A stretch of DNA of 32,524 nucleotides from Bacteroidales bacterium (GTDB taxonomy: Bacteria > Bacteroidota > Bacteroidia > Bacteroidales > UBA1556). Below are positions 8,993-16,822 of the stretch, in pieces. The stretch spans positions 1 through 32,524 of the forward strand of contig JAFGWF010000070.1 of the NCBI GenBank assembly GCA_016937295.1, written 5' to 3'. The translations under genes and the position numbers were made by a program. The notes beneath the pieces were generated by a model. It worked only from the letters and a program-made list of their open reading frames with translations, was not told the DNA's origin and did no database searches. Every line of letters begins with the position of its first letter. Positions within the stretch are counted from its first letter, which is position 1.

Positions 8993-9011
8993 AATAAGAA
9001 TGATTCTTATT
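8993..9011. promoter_or_regulatory. Perfect 9-1-9 palindrome, Fur-box-like, upstream of the ECF sigma gene
   Basis: AATAAGAAT-G-ATTCTTATT; the inner TAAGAATnATTCTTA resembles the 7-1-7 Fur family operator TGAGAATnATTCTCA/TGATAATnATTATCA. Lies about 65 nt upstream of the sigma start and overlaps the stop codon of the TPR gene. Confidence 0.5.
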
Positions 9012-9441
9012 AGTCCGCCTTGTTTTCTTCTATTTCACAATGTTTTACAATGAGTTTCATAGCCTTTTTAAAACCTAAGTTATAAGCTTCGGTAAAATCC
9101 TCACAAGCTTTCTTGTTAGCATTTAACTCTAAGTGGGAAAGACCTCGATAAAAATAAACTTCGGCATATCCCGGAACGAGAATTAAGGCCAAATCGAAAT
9201 CTTGAATTGCTTCTGAAAACCTTTTTTCAAAATATTTACATACACCTCTGAACGCGTATGCTTCCTCATGTCCTGCATCTTCCAAAATAGTGGAATCGCA
9301 ATACAATATCGCTGTTTTGTAATCCTTTGAATCAAAAAATTCGTTGGCTCTCTTGAAATAAATATCTCCTTTTTCATTTTGAGCCTGGAGATTAACAGAA
9401 ATCGTTACTGTGAATACTACTATGAACACTATTTTAATCAT
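9010..9441 (-). CDS. Secreted/periplasmic tetratricopeptide (TPR) repeat protein
   Basis: Signal peptide MIKIVFIVVFTVTISVNLQAQ, then TPR motifs (YFKRANEFFDSKDYKTAILYCDSTI, AYAFRGVCKYFEKRFSEAIQDFDLAL, AEVYFYRGLSHLELNANKKACEDFTEA). Confidence 0.85.
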   Translation of the reverse strand: MIKIVFIVVFTVTISVNLQAQNEKGDIYFKRANEFFDSKDYKTAILYCDSTILEDAGHEEAYAFRGVCKYFEKRFSEAIQDFDLALILVPGYAEVYFYRGLSHLELNANKKACEDFTEAYNLGFKKAMKLIVKHCEIEENKAD

Positions 9442-9484
9442 TATTCCATTGTGTTGGTTTGTTAATAAACGCTTTAAATGGCGC

Positions 9485-9492
9485 CAAAATTA
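9485..9492 (-). promoter_or_regulatory. Bacteroidetes-type -7 box (TAATTTTG) for the TPR gene
   Basis: Minus strand GTGTAATTTTGG, about 44 nt before the ATG at 9441. Confidence 0.45.
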
Positions 9493-9662
9493 CACAGAAA
9501 TTTGGTTATTTAACAGTTCTTGCAAAAAATCAATTGATTAGAAACACAAACTTTCTAAGTATTTTATATTTCCTCAAATCATTATTCAAGTCCATTCGTT
9601 CTCATACACGTCAATTTACCTAACTTCCAAATTAATATACTATTTATCCACGTTTTAATATT

Positions 9663-10529
9663 TCATCTAATATAAAAGGACGCTATCGAAAACAGCCCAA
9701 AAACCATACTTGCCAATCCATTCATCGTGAAAAAAGCCATGTTAACGTTTGACAAATCATTAATTCTGACAATCCTATGTTGGTTGATTAGAAAAACAAT
9801 AAAAATAGCACTTCCGATAAAATAGACATAATTAGCATCAAAGAGAAATCCGCTAAGGATTATTAGCAATGCTGAAATTAAATGCAAAATACGACTGATA
9901 AATAGCGACTTAGGTCTTCCAAAAGTTTGAGGGATAGAATAAAGTTTTTTGCCCTGGTCAAATTCGTCATCCTGAAGGGCATAGATGATATCGAATCCGG
10001 CAGTCCAAAAAAGGACGGCAAATGAAAGTGCAATTGGCGCCCAATGATCGAAGGCACCGGTGATCGACAGATATGCTCCAATAGGGCTTAGGCTCAATCC
10101 GAGTCCCAGTATTAGATGGCACAAAGCGGTTATTCGCTTGGTGAGACTATAACCCAAAACCACTAATAAAGCTACAGGAGCTAAAACAAAGGTCAAACTG
10201 TTGATAAACCAAGTTACTGCCCAAAACAAAAGGGAGTTGATGATAACAAAGATTAGAGCAGCTTGGGGTTTGATAATCCCTGCCGGTAGTTCTCTCATAG
10301 TGGTGCGTGGATTATCCTTGTCGATGTTGCGGTCGATGAAACGATTGAATCCCATAGCGGCATTTCGGGCAAAAACCATCGCTAAGACAATGTAAATCAA
10401 CTTAATATAGTCAAATTGAACCTCGTTGATATAAAGCGCCATAAAAAAGCCTGTCAGCGCAAATGGAAGAGCAAAAATGCTATGCGCAAACTTAATCATG
10501 GATAAATAGTTGTTTATCTTAGCCATCAC
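9663..10529 (-). CDS. UbiA-family prenyltransferase (4-hydroxybenzoate / MqnP-like, menaquinone pathway)
   Basis: Motifs NAAMGFNRFIDRNIDKDNPRTTMRELPAG and DIIYALQDDEFDQGKKLYSIPQTFG; multi-TM. Assignment to the futalosine pathway (MqnP) is by resemblance only. Confidence 0.85.
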   Translation of the reverse strand: MMAKINNYLSMIKFAHSIFALPFALTGFFMALYINEVQFDYIKLIYIVLAMVFARNAAMGFNRFIDRNIDKDNPRTTMRELPAGIIKPQAALIFVIINSLLFWAVTWFINSLTFVLAPVALLVVLGYSLTKRITALCHLILGLGLSLSPIGAYLSITGAFDHWAPIALSFAVLFWTAGFDIIYALQDDEFDQGKKLYSIPQTFGRPKSLFISRILHLISALLIILSGFLFDANYVYFIGSAIFIVFLINQHRIVRINDLSNVNMAFFTMNGLASMVFGLFSIASFYIR

Positions 10530-10537
10530 ACTTAAAT

Positions 10538-11629
10538 CTATTCGTTTAATTTTAAATCAAGCGGATTTGTTACTTCTCCATCTTCTTCAAAACTTCGATT
10601 CGAAACATAATTTCTCCATTTTCCTATCAGTTCAATCATATCGTCAGGCATTTGCGAAAAGAACTCCATTTCCTTTTCTAAAACGGGATGATAAAAGCCC
10701 AATGTTTGTGCATGTAGAGCTTGCCGTGGAAGGATTTTAAAGCAGTTTTGAACGAATTGTTTGTATTTAGTAAAGGTAGTTCCTTTCAAAATTTGATCTC
10801 CACCATACGTTGAATCGCTAAATAATGGATGGCCAATGTGTTTGAAATGAGCTCTAATCTGATGTGTGCGGCCTGTTTCGAGCCGACATTCAACCAACGA
10901 AACGTAGCCAAGTTTTTCCATCACAGAATAATGCGTTACGGCATGTTTCCCATAGCTTCCGTCAGTAAAAACAGTCATCACTCGGCGGTCTTTCAAACTG
11001 CGACCTACATGACCAGTGATAGTTCCATGATCCTCTTTCGGAATACCCCAAACTAAAGCGACATATTGCCGTTTGATGGTGTGATAAAAAAACTGCCTTG
11101 CCAACAATGCCTGAGTACGTTCATCTTTGCCTACGAGAATCAAACCGGAAGTGTCTTTGTCGATTCGGTGCGCTAAAAGTGGCGCTTTGTCGGGGTTTTT
11201 TGCCATCTCATCCTTTAAATGAAAAAGCAAACCGTTGAGCATTGTGCCGGTAAAATTGCCATATCCGGGATGCACTACCAAGCCAGCCGGTTTATCCACA
11301 ACCAAAAGATAATCATCTTCATACACAATATTTAATGGAATATCTTCCGGCAAAACCTCCGTTATTCGTGGAGGCTTACTCATCACGATGGTTATGACAT
11401 CACGCGGTTTTACTCGATAATTTTGCTTTACGGCTTTTCCTTCAACCAAAATATTTCCGGCAGAAGCCGCCATTTGTATTTTGTTCCTGGAAACGTTTTC
11501 AAGCCGTCCCATCAAAAACTTATCAATTCGGAGCATCGTTTGACCCGGATCAACTTCTATGCGGAAATGTTCAAAAAGTTCAACATCCTCTTGATCTTCT
11601 TCTGGGTCTTGATATTTCTCTTCTATCAT
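10538..11629 (-). CDS. RluA/RluD-family 23S rRNA pseudouridine synthase
   Basis: N-terminal S4 domain (MLRIDKFLMGRLENVSRNKIQMAASAGNILVEGK) and catalytic motif LLAHRIDKDTSGLILVGKD; GRTHQIRAHFKHIGHPLFSDSTYGG. Confidence 0.93.
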   Translation of the reverse strand: MIEEKYQDPEEDQEDVELFEHFRIEVDPGQTMLRIDKFLMGRLENVSRNKIQMAASAGNILVEGKAVKQNYRVKPRDVITIVMSKPPRITEVLPEDIPLNIVYEDDYLLVVDKPAGLVVHPGYGNFTGTMLNGLLFHLKDEMAKNPDKAPLLAHRIDKDTSGLILVGKDERTQALLARQFFYHTIKRQYVALVWGIPKEDHGTITGHVGRSLKDRRVMTVFTDGSYGKHAVTHYSVMEKLGYVSLVECRLETGRTHQIRAHFKHIGHPLFSDSTYGGDQILKGTTFTKYKQFVQNCFKILPRQALHAQTLGFYHPVLEKEMEFFSQMPDDMIELIGKWRNYVSNRSFEEDGEVTNPLDLKLNE

Positions 11630-13551
11630 TGAACAACGATTTTCGAGCGCTTAACCAATGTTCCGCTATTTTTCCACACTGAGAGAATATACATTCCTGA
11701 ATTTAAGTCATTTATTTCTAACGAATTGCTAAGTTTAGCTGTTTTGATTACTCGACCACTGATATCCGAAAGAATTATTTTATAATCTGTTGCTTGGCTT
11801 AATCCGTTTTCAATTTGCTCTAGTTGGATAAAAAGGGTGGAGCCGCTTGTGACAGGATTTGGATAAATTTTTAAAGACACCGACTCATCAATAGGTTTTA
11901 TTTCAAGATATGCCTCTTTTTCGTTTCCTAATATCGGGCGAATCATCAAAGCTCCATGAAAATTGGTATTCACCCAACTTCCGCCGGTATTGTAGAAAAT
12001 ACTTTCTGCGCGGTCGTTGTTGAAATCAAAGCCTATATTAAGATTGTCGTTGGTGGTTTGACGCCATCCGACATAAAAAGTTCCGGTGAGATAGATGGGT
12101 GTTGTGAGTTCGTAGGTGTAATACTTAAACAATTGATCTTCAAATTGTGGACGTACGCCGGATTGCTCATAGATAACATTGTTGGGCTGTCCATTATTGT
12201 CGTCCCAAATGGTAAGATAAAAATATTGTTGGTTCGCATTTCCAACGGTTTGATTAAAATAGAATTGAATAGCTTGAAGGCTATCTCCTTGATTTAGTGT
12301 AAATTGATAAGCTAATCGGGCTCCATTATTCGACAATCCATAACCGGCTTCAGGAGTTCCATCATCATAAGAATAGTAGTTATAAAAGCGCTGATAAAAG
12401 CGCATGGTATCATTAGTCCGAATCAAGTCCGGCGGAGGTGTGTTGGATAAAAGTCGGAACATAACTTCAAAATCGGCATATTGAGAAGCAGCCGACTGAA
12501 AGGTATAATTTCCATAATTTGGTGAATAGGTTACCGTTGTATTTGGGTTCATATTGAACGTTGCCGGAAAAGGATTGGCAAATGTAAAACTCTTGTCAAA
12601 CAGGTTTTGTATGGAAAAATATTGGTTAAGGTTTTTAACCGTTGGTCCTAAATCAAGATTTACAAATTTGATAGACGCGTTGACATTGGTAGATGCGGTG
12701 GGATTAGCTTTGTATTGATTCCAAGGCATTGAGGTATAGGAGTTTAACAGAGATCCTATTGGAGTAGTGAAGGCAATATCATTTACGGAGGTGTTTACGA
12801 CCGACCTGTTTCGATCCAAATAAACATAATCTAAATGCCAATGGTCATAAAGTCCTGAACGCCAAGAAGGAATAGTGTTATTCGGGATGCTGGCCTTGTT
12901 AATAAAACGAAAGCGAAAACCGGAATGAAAAAAGATGGAATCGACAACCGGAATAGAAATTTGAAGAAATTCGACACCATATTCCACAACAAAACTGTCG
13001 AGCGGCATTCCTTGGTGAGCCCAAATATTTTTCCATAAATTTAGACTTGGACTAAAAAACTGTAAAAGGAGAGAGTCTTCCTCTTCAGGAGCATTGCCAA
13101 GGCCTTGAGGTTGAATCCAGAAGCTTAAAACAACAGAATCTGAAGGCTGCAATGCCAAAGGAATCGACCCAAAAACACTATCTAAGCGAATAGGATTAGT
13201 GGTAAGCGTGTCGGCAAAATAGGCATACTGACTGATAGTGGGATAGACGCCACCGGTGTCGTTTACCGCATCAAAACTTACGACTCCGATAGTTGGTGGA
13301 TTTATACTAAAGGATTTATTGACATATACATATCTATCGGACCAAAGCTCCTTTTTGGGATACAACAAATTATAGGAGAAATCGTCTGCAAAAGGCAGCG
13401 AAAGCAAGGAGGCCGCTTTACTTTCCTTATTTACCACTTTTGTTTTATTGGCTTTTAGTTCGGGATAGGTGGTTAGATGATTCAACAATTCTTGGCCAAT
13501 CATGTTGAAGCTTAGAAACAGTAAAAAAGCAAATATTACATATTTATACAT
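11626..13551 (-). CDS. Secreted protein with T9SS C-terminal sorting domain
   Basis: Signal peptide MYKYVIFAFLLFLSFNMIGQE; C-terminus IYPNPVTSGSTLFIQLEQ...LNSGMYILSVWKNSGTLVKRSKIVVQ. ATGA overlap with the rluD-like start. Confidence 0.85.
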   Translation of the reverse strand: MYKYVIFAFLLFLSFNMIGQELLNHLTTYPELKANKTKVVNKESKAASLLSLPFADDFSYNLLYPKKELWSDRYVYVNKSFSINPPTIGVVSFDAVNDTGGVYPTISQYAYFADTLTTNPIRLDSVFGSIPLALQPSDSVVLSFWIQPQGLGNAPEEEDSLLLQFFSPSLNLWKNIWAHQGMPLDSFVVEYGVEFLQISIPVVDSIFFHSGFRFRFINKASIPNNTIPSWRSGLYDHWHLDYVYLDRNRSVVNTSVNDIAFTTPIGSLLNSYTSMPWNQYKANPTASTNVNASIKFVNLDLGPTVKNLNQYFSIQNLFDKSFTFANPFPATFNMNPNTTVTYSPNYGNYTFQSAASQYADFEVMFRLLSNTPPPDLIRTNDTMRFYQRFYNYYSYDDGTPEAGYGLSNNGARLAYQFTLNQGDSLQAIQFYFNQTVGNANQQYFYLTIWDDNNGQPNNVIYEQSGVRPQFEDQLFKYYTYELTTPIYLTGTFYVGWRQTTNDNLNIGFDFNNDRAESIFYNTGGSWVNTNFHGALMIRPILGNEKEAYLEIKPIDESVSLKIYPNPVTSGSTLFIQLEQIENGLSQATDYKIILSDISGRVIKTAKLSNSLEINDLNSGMYILSVWKNSGTLVKRSKIVVQ

Positions 13552-13562
13552 TGATAATCAGA

Positions 13563-14381
13563 TTACAAAGTGTCAGACATTAAAGTGTCGGGAGCAATTG
13601 TTTTCAAATAGCTCTCAAAGTCAAAGTTTTTATTCGACTTATACCAAACATCAACGGAACTACCAAATTTAGCAATACTTTTATGCGTATAATTGGGAGT
13701 TTGGCGATAAATGCGAACGGTTGAAGTATCGTCGCCGGGCTCAAAAGATTCGATACCCATGTTTAAAGAATACTCATGAAGCTTTTGAATGGCTTGCGAC
13801 CTGGTGAGGCCGATGAGCAAAGGCACCGGCAACAGTTGCTGTCGGTCGCCAAGTCCGAGAACCAAATCAATTGTGGAACCGGCTAAAATCATGGCGCCGG
13901 GGTCAATCTGTTTGCCCTTGTTATATTGTCGCAAAACGGCATTCTTGGCAATATCCGGTTCATAAGTGAGTTTTCCAACCTTCAAATCGTAAGTTTGAAG
14001 CAGGGAGGTAGCACTTCGAAGCGACAAGTCTTTCAATTCCGGCATTGCAACCATCTTAGGGTTCATGGCAACTAAAGTCAAGTAGATTTTTCGCCCTTCC
14101 TTGACGAAGGATTCCGGAGCTGGATCTTGATTAATAATCGTTCCTCTCTCCTTTGTAGGGTCATAAATAGAATCGATGATTAAAAAACTGAATTTCGAAA
14201 ATTCCGGATTATTCTCCAACTCTTCGTAGTATAATCCCGAAAAATCGGGTACCGGTGTTGCTTGCCCGTGACGGGTGAAATTGTTGACTATGGTGACAGT
14301 TAGCCAAATTAGAAAAACTACCAATAAAGCCATCAAAGCTAAATGAATGTAAAATCGCTTGTTTTTTAACAACGAAAGCAT
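13563..14381 (-). CDS. PASTA-domain protein with single N-terminal TM
   Basis: TM near the N-terminus (FYIHLALMALLVVFLIWLTVTIV) and about three PASTA repeats (VPDFSGLYYEELE..., MPELKDLSLRSATSLLQ..., VPLLIGLTRSQAIQKL...). Confidence 0.85.
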   Translation of the reverse strand: MLSLLKNKRFYIHLALMALLVVFLIWLTVTIVNNFTRHGQATPVPDFSGLYYEELENNPEFSKFSFLIIDSIYDPTKERGTIINQDPAPESFVKEGRKIYLTLVAMNPKMVAMPELKDLSLRSATSLLQTYDLKVGKLTYEPDIAKNAVLRQYNKGKQIDPGAMILAGSTIDLVLGLGDRQQLLPVPLLIGLTRSQAIQKLHEYSLNMGIESFEPGDDTSTVRIYRQTPNYTHKSIAKFGSSVDVWYKSNKNFDFESYLKTIAPDTLMSDTL

Positions 14382-14412
14382 GATGTTAGTTTAATTAAGT
14401 TAAATGAAACTC

Positions 14413-14420
14413 CAAAATTA
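14413..14420 (-). promoter_or_regulatory. Bacteroidetes-type -7 box (TAATTTTG) for the PASTA operon
   Basis: Minus strand GTGTAATTTTGGAG, about 32 nt before the ATG at 14381; same 12-mer GTGTAATTTTGG as the 9485 box. Confidence 0.45.
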
Positions 14421-14476
14421 CACGATTATTGTTTTGGTTTTTGAGGAATATTTTTTTTGAAAATTTCAATAAAAAT

Positions 14477-14506
14477 TGTCCACTATTAATTTTTTATTAA
14501 TTTAGC
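14477..14506 (+). promoter_or_regulatory. Possible promoter TTG-N19-TAATTTAG
   Basis: TTG at 14477-14479 and TAATTTAG at 14499-14506 (one mismatch to TAnnTTTG), 23 nt before the ATG at 14530. Confidence 0.35.
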
Positions 14507-14529
14507 AGCCCTAACCAAAACGTAAAACT

Positions 14530-14904
14530 ATGAAAAATTTACTCTCATTTGTAATGGTCTTATTGGTGGCTTTAAGCACTACAACATTCAGCTCATGCAG
14601 CAAAGATGATGATGAGGCCGAAGACCCAAAACCCACATGGACTATTTATATTTATGGCCGTCCTACATGTGGTATCTGCACAGCATTTAAACAGTCTTTG
14701 GATGAGGAAAGTATTCCTTATACCTTTTATAATGTGGACGATGAGCCGGATAAGAATCAAGAAATGTGGGATAAACTGAATGCTGCCGGTTTAGGTGGTG
14801 GATCTGTAGGTTTGCCAGTTGTTGATGTTATGGTAGATGGGGTTTCTCATGTATTCATTCGACCCGACCGAGATATTGATATTAAGCCATTAATTGGTTT
14901 ATAA
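14530..14904 (+). CDS. Glutaredoxin-like lipoprotein
   Basis: Lipobox-like signal ending SSC with SKDDDE following; glutaredoxin-like fold with CGIC active site (IYIYGRPTCGICTAFKQSLDEESIPYTFYNVDDE) and cis-Pro region VGLPVVDV. Confidence 0.85.
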   Translation: MKNLLSFVMVLLVALSTTTFSSCSKDDDEAEDPKPTWTIYIYGRPTCGICTAFKQSLDEESIPYTFYNVDDEPDKNQEMWDKLNAAGLGGGSVGLPVVDVMVDGVSHVFIRPDRDIDIKPLIGL

Positions 14905-14922
14905 TTTACACTTCTTTAAATG

Positions 14923-14959
14923 AAAAACGGAAACTTGATGCAGGTTTCCGTTTTTTTTT
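14923..14959 (+). terminator. Intrinsic terminator, probably bidirectional
   Basis: AAAAACGGAAAC-TTGATGCAG-GTTTCCGTTTTT, perfect 12-bp stem, T run on the plus strand and shorter T run on the minus strand. Confidence 0.8.
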
Positions 14960-14983
14960 ATCAATACTAGCTTCAAGAAATAA

Positions 14984-16822
14984 CTATTTATCTTTGAGTA
15001 GTTTATTTGCCAGTTCAATTTGTCCTGCCTCTTTGAGGGTTTTCCGTATTTTCGACTTAAACTCATTTTTATACCAAAAAAAGAAGTCGCGCTGAGCCAA
15101 TTTATCCTCTTTGCTTATTGGCGTGTAAATCTTTTTCAAAGTATAAGGGTGATAGCCTGAATAATAAATTACAGTTGCAACCGTCATTGGTGTTGGAGTA
15201 AAATCCTGAACTTGTTCCAACTTAAATCCTAACTCCTTGGTTTTTAGTGCCAAATCGGCCATGTCTTTGACTTCACTTCCGGGATGGGAAGAGATAAAAT
15301 ATGGGATGAGTTCCTGTTGCAAACCGGCTTCTTCATTGGCTTTCTCAAAAGCTTTTTTGAATTTGTAAAACATGTCGAAAGATGGTTTACGCATTATTTT
15401 GAGCACATCAGGGGAGGTGTGTTCGGGGGCAACTTTCAGGCGACCTGAAACATGGTATTTTGCTAAGTCAAGAATGTAACGATTAGCAGTGTTTTTGTCT
15501 TCTTCCGAAAGTTTATCGTCCACAAGCAAATCATAGCGAATGCCGCTTCCCACAAAAGCTTTTTTTATGCCTGGCATGGCTCTCACCGATCTGTAAACAT
15601 CTAAAAGCGCTTCGTGACTTGTATCCAAATTTGGGCATATTTTCGGGTGAATGCAGCTTGGTCGCAAGCAGCGGTCACACTCATCAAGATTTTTTCCTTT
15701 CATGCGGTACATATTTGCCGATGGCCCACCAAGGTCGCTGATATACCCTTTAAAATCAGGCATTTTTACGATATTCTCGACTTCTTTTAAGATAGAAGCT
15801 TTCGACCTGTTGGCAACAAATTTTCCCTGATGTGCCGAAATAGTACAAAAAGCACAACCGCCAAAACATCCTCGGTGCATATTCACCGAAAACTTAATCA
15901 TTTCGTAGGCCGGAATAGGATCTTTTTTGCGATATCGTGGATGAGGCATGCGAGTGTATGGCAAGTCAAAACTGGCATCCATTTCCGTTTCAGTCATGGT
16001 TGGATAGGGGGGAAAAACGATGAGAAAGTCGTTATCCGCTTTTTGAATCAGCAAATCAGCGCGGGTGCTATTTGACTGTTGTTCAATATGTTTAAAATTA
16101 GCTGCATAAAGCATTGGGTCGTTTAAGCAATCCTGATGTGAGTTTAGCAATAGGTGTTTTTGTTTGGCCATAATGCGATTTGCTTCATCAGCATCAGCTC
16201 GTATTACCGTTTGGCGAATATTTCTCAGATTTTTGAATGGGACACCTTTTTCTAAAAATTTAAGCAAATCGCGCAAAGGTTGCTCACCCATGCCATAGAT
16301 TAGCAGGTCGGCATCGGAATCCATCAATATACCTGGTTTCAAACGGTCGCTCCAGTAGTCGTAGTGGGTAAGTCGTCGCAACGAAGCTTCCACGCCACCC
16401 ATCACCACCGGAATATCGGGATAAAGTTTTTTCAGAATTTTACTATAAACAACAGAGGCATAATCAGGCCGAAATCCGGCTTTGTTGCCGGGGGTATAGG
16501 CATCGTTGGAGCGTAGGCGGCGATTGGCAGTATAATGATTTACCATGGAGTCCATGCTTCCTGCCGTTACACCAAAAAACAGACGTGGTTTGCCAAATTT
16601 TGTAAAATCTCGTAGGTCGTCACGCCAGTTGGGCTGAGGAACTATGGCCACTTTGAACCCATAATGTTGCATGATTCGGCCAACAACTGCCGGGCCGAAA
16701 GCGGGATGATCGATATACGCATCGCCACTAAAAAGAATAATATCCGGCTGCTCCCAACCTGCTCGGCGCATTTCATCGGGAGTGGTTGGCAACCAGTCGG
16801 TGATTGGACGATTATCAAGCAT
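14984..16822 (-). CDS. YgiQ family radical SAM protein (UPF0313)
   Basis: N-terminus PITDWLPTTPDEMRRAGWEQPDIILFSGDAYIDHPAFG; radical SAM CxxxCxxC motif NMHRGCFGGCAFCTISAHQGK; VEASLRRLTHYDYWSD. Confidence 0.95.
   Translation of the reverse strand: MLDNRPITDWLPTTPDEMRRAGWEQPDIILFSGDAYIDHPAFGPAVVGRIMQHYGFKVAIVPQPNWRDDLRDFTKFGKPRLFFGVTAGSMDSMVNHYTANRRLRSNDAYTPGNKAGFRPDYASVVYSKILKKLYPDIPVVMGGVEASLRRLTHYDYWSDRLKPGILMDSDADLLIYGMGEQPLRDLLKFLEKGVPFKNLRNIRQTVIRADADEANRIMAKQKHLLLNSHQDCLNDPMLYAANFKHIEQQSNSTRADLLIQKADNDFLIVFPPYPTMTETEMDASFDLPYTRMPHPRYRKKDPIPAYEMIKFSVNMHRGCFGGCAFCTISAHQGKFVANRSKASILKEVENIVKMPDFKGYISDLGGPSANMYRMKGKNLDECDRCLRPSCIHPKICPNLDTSHEALLDVYRSVRAMPGIKKAFVGSGIRYDLLVDDKLSEEDKNTANRYILDLAKYHVSGRLKVAPEHTSPDVLKIMRKPSFDMFYKFKKAFEKANEEAGLQQELIPYFISSHPGSEVKDMADLALKTKELGFKLEQVQDFTPTPMTVATVIYYSGYHPYTLKKIYTPISKEDKLAQRDFFFWYKNEFKSKIRKTLKEAGQIELANKLLKDK

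Noticed and set aside
8993-9011. Intrinsic terminator of the TPR gene
   Set aside because: Stem is AT-rich, overlaps the stop codon and is not followed by a T tract on the minus strand; operator role preferred but not proven.
11956-12297. 113-aa plus-strand ORF
   Set aside because: Antisense inside the T9SS protein gene; no signal, domain or promoter.
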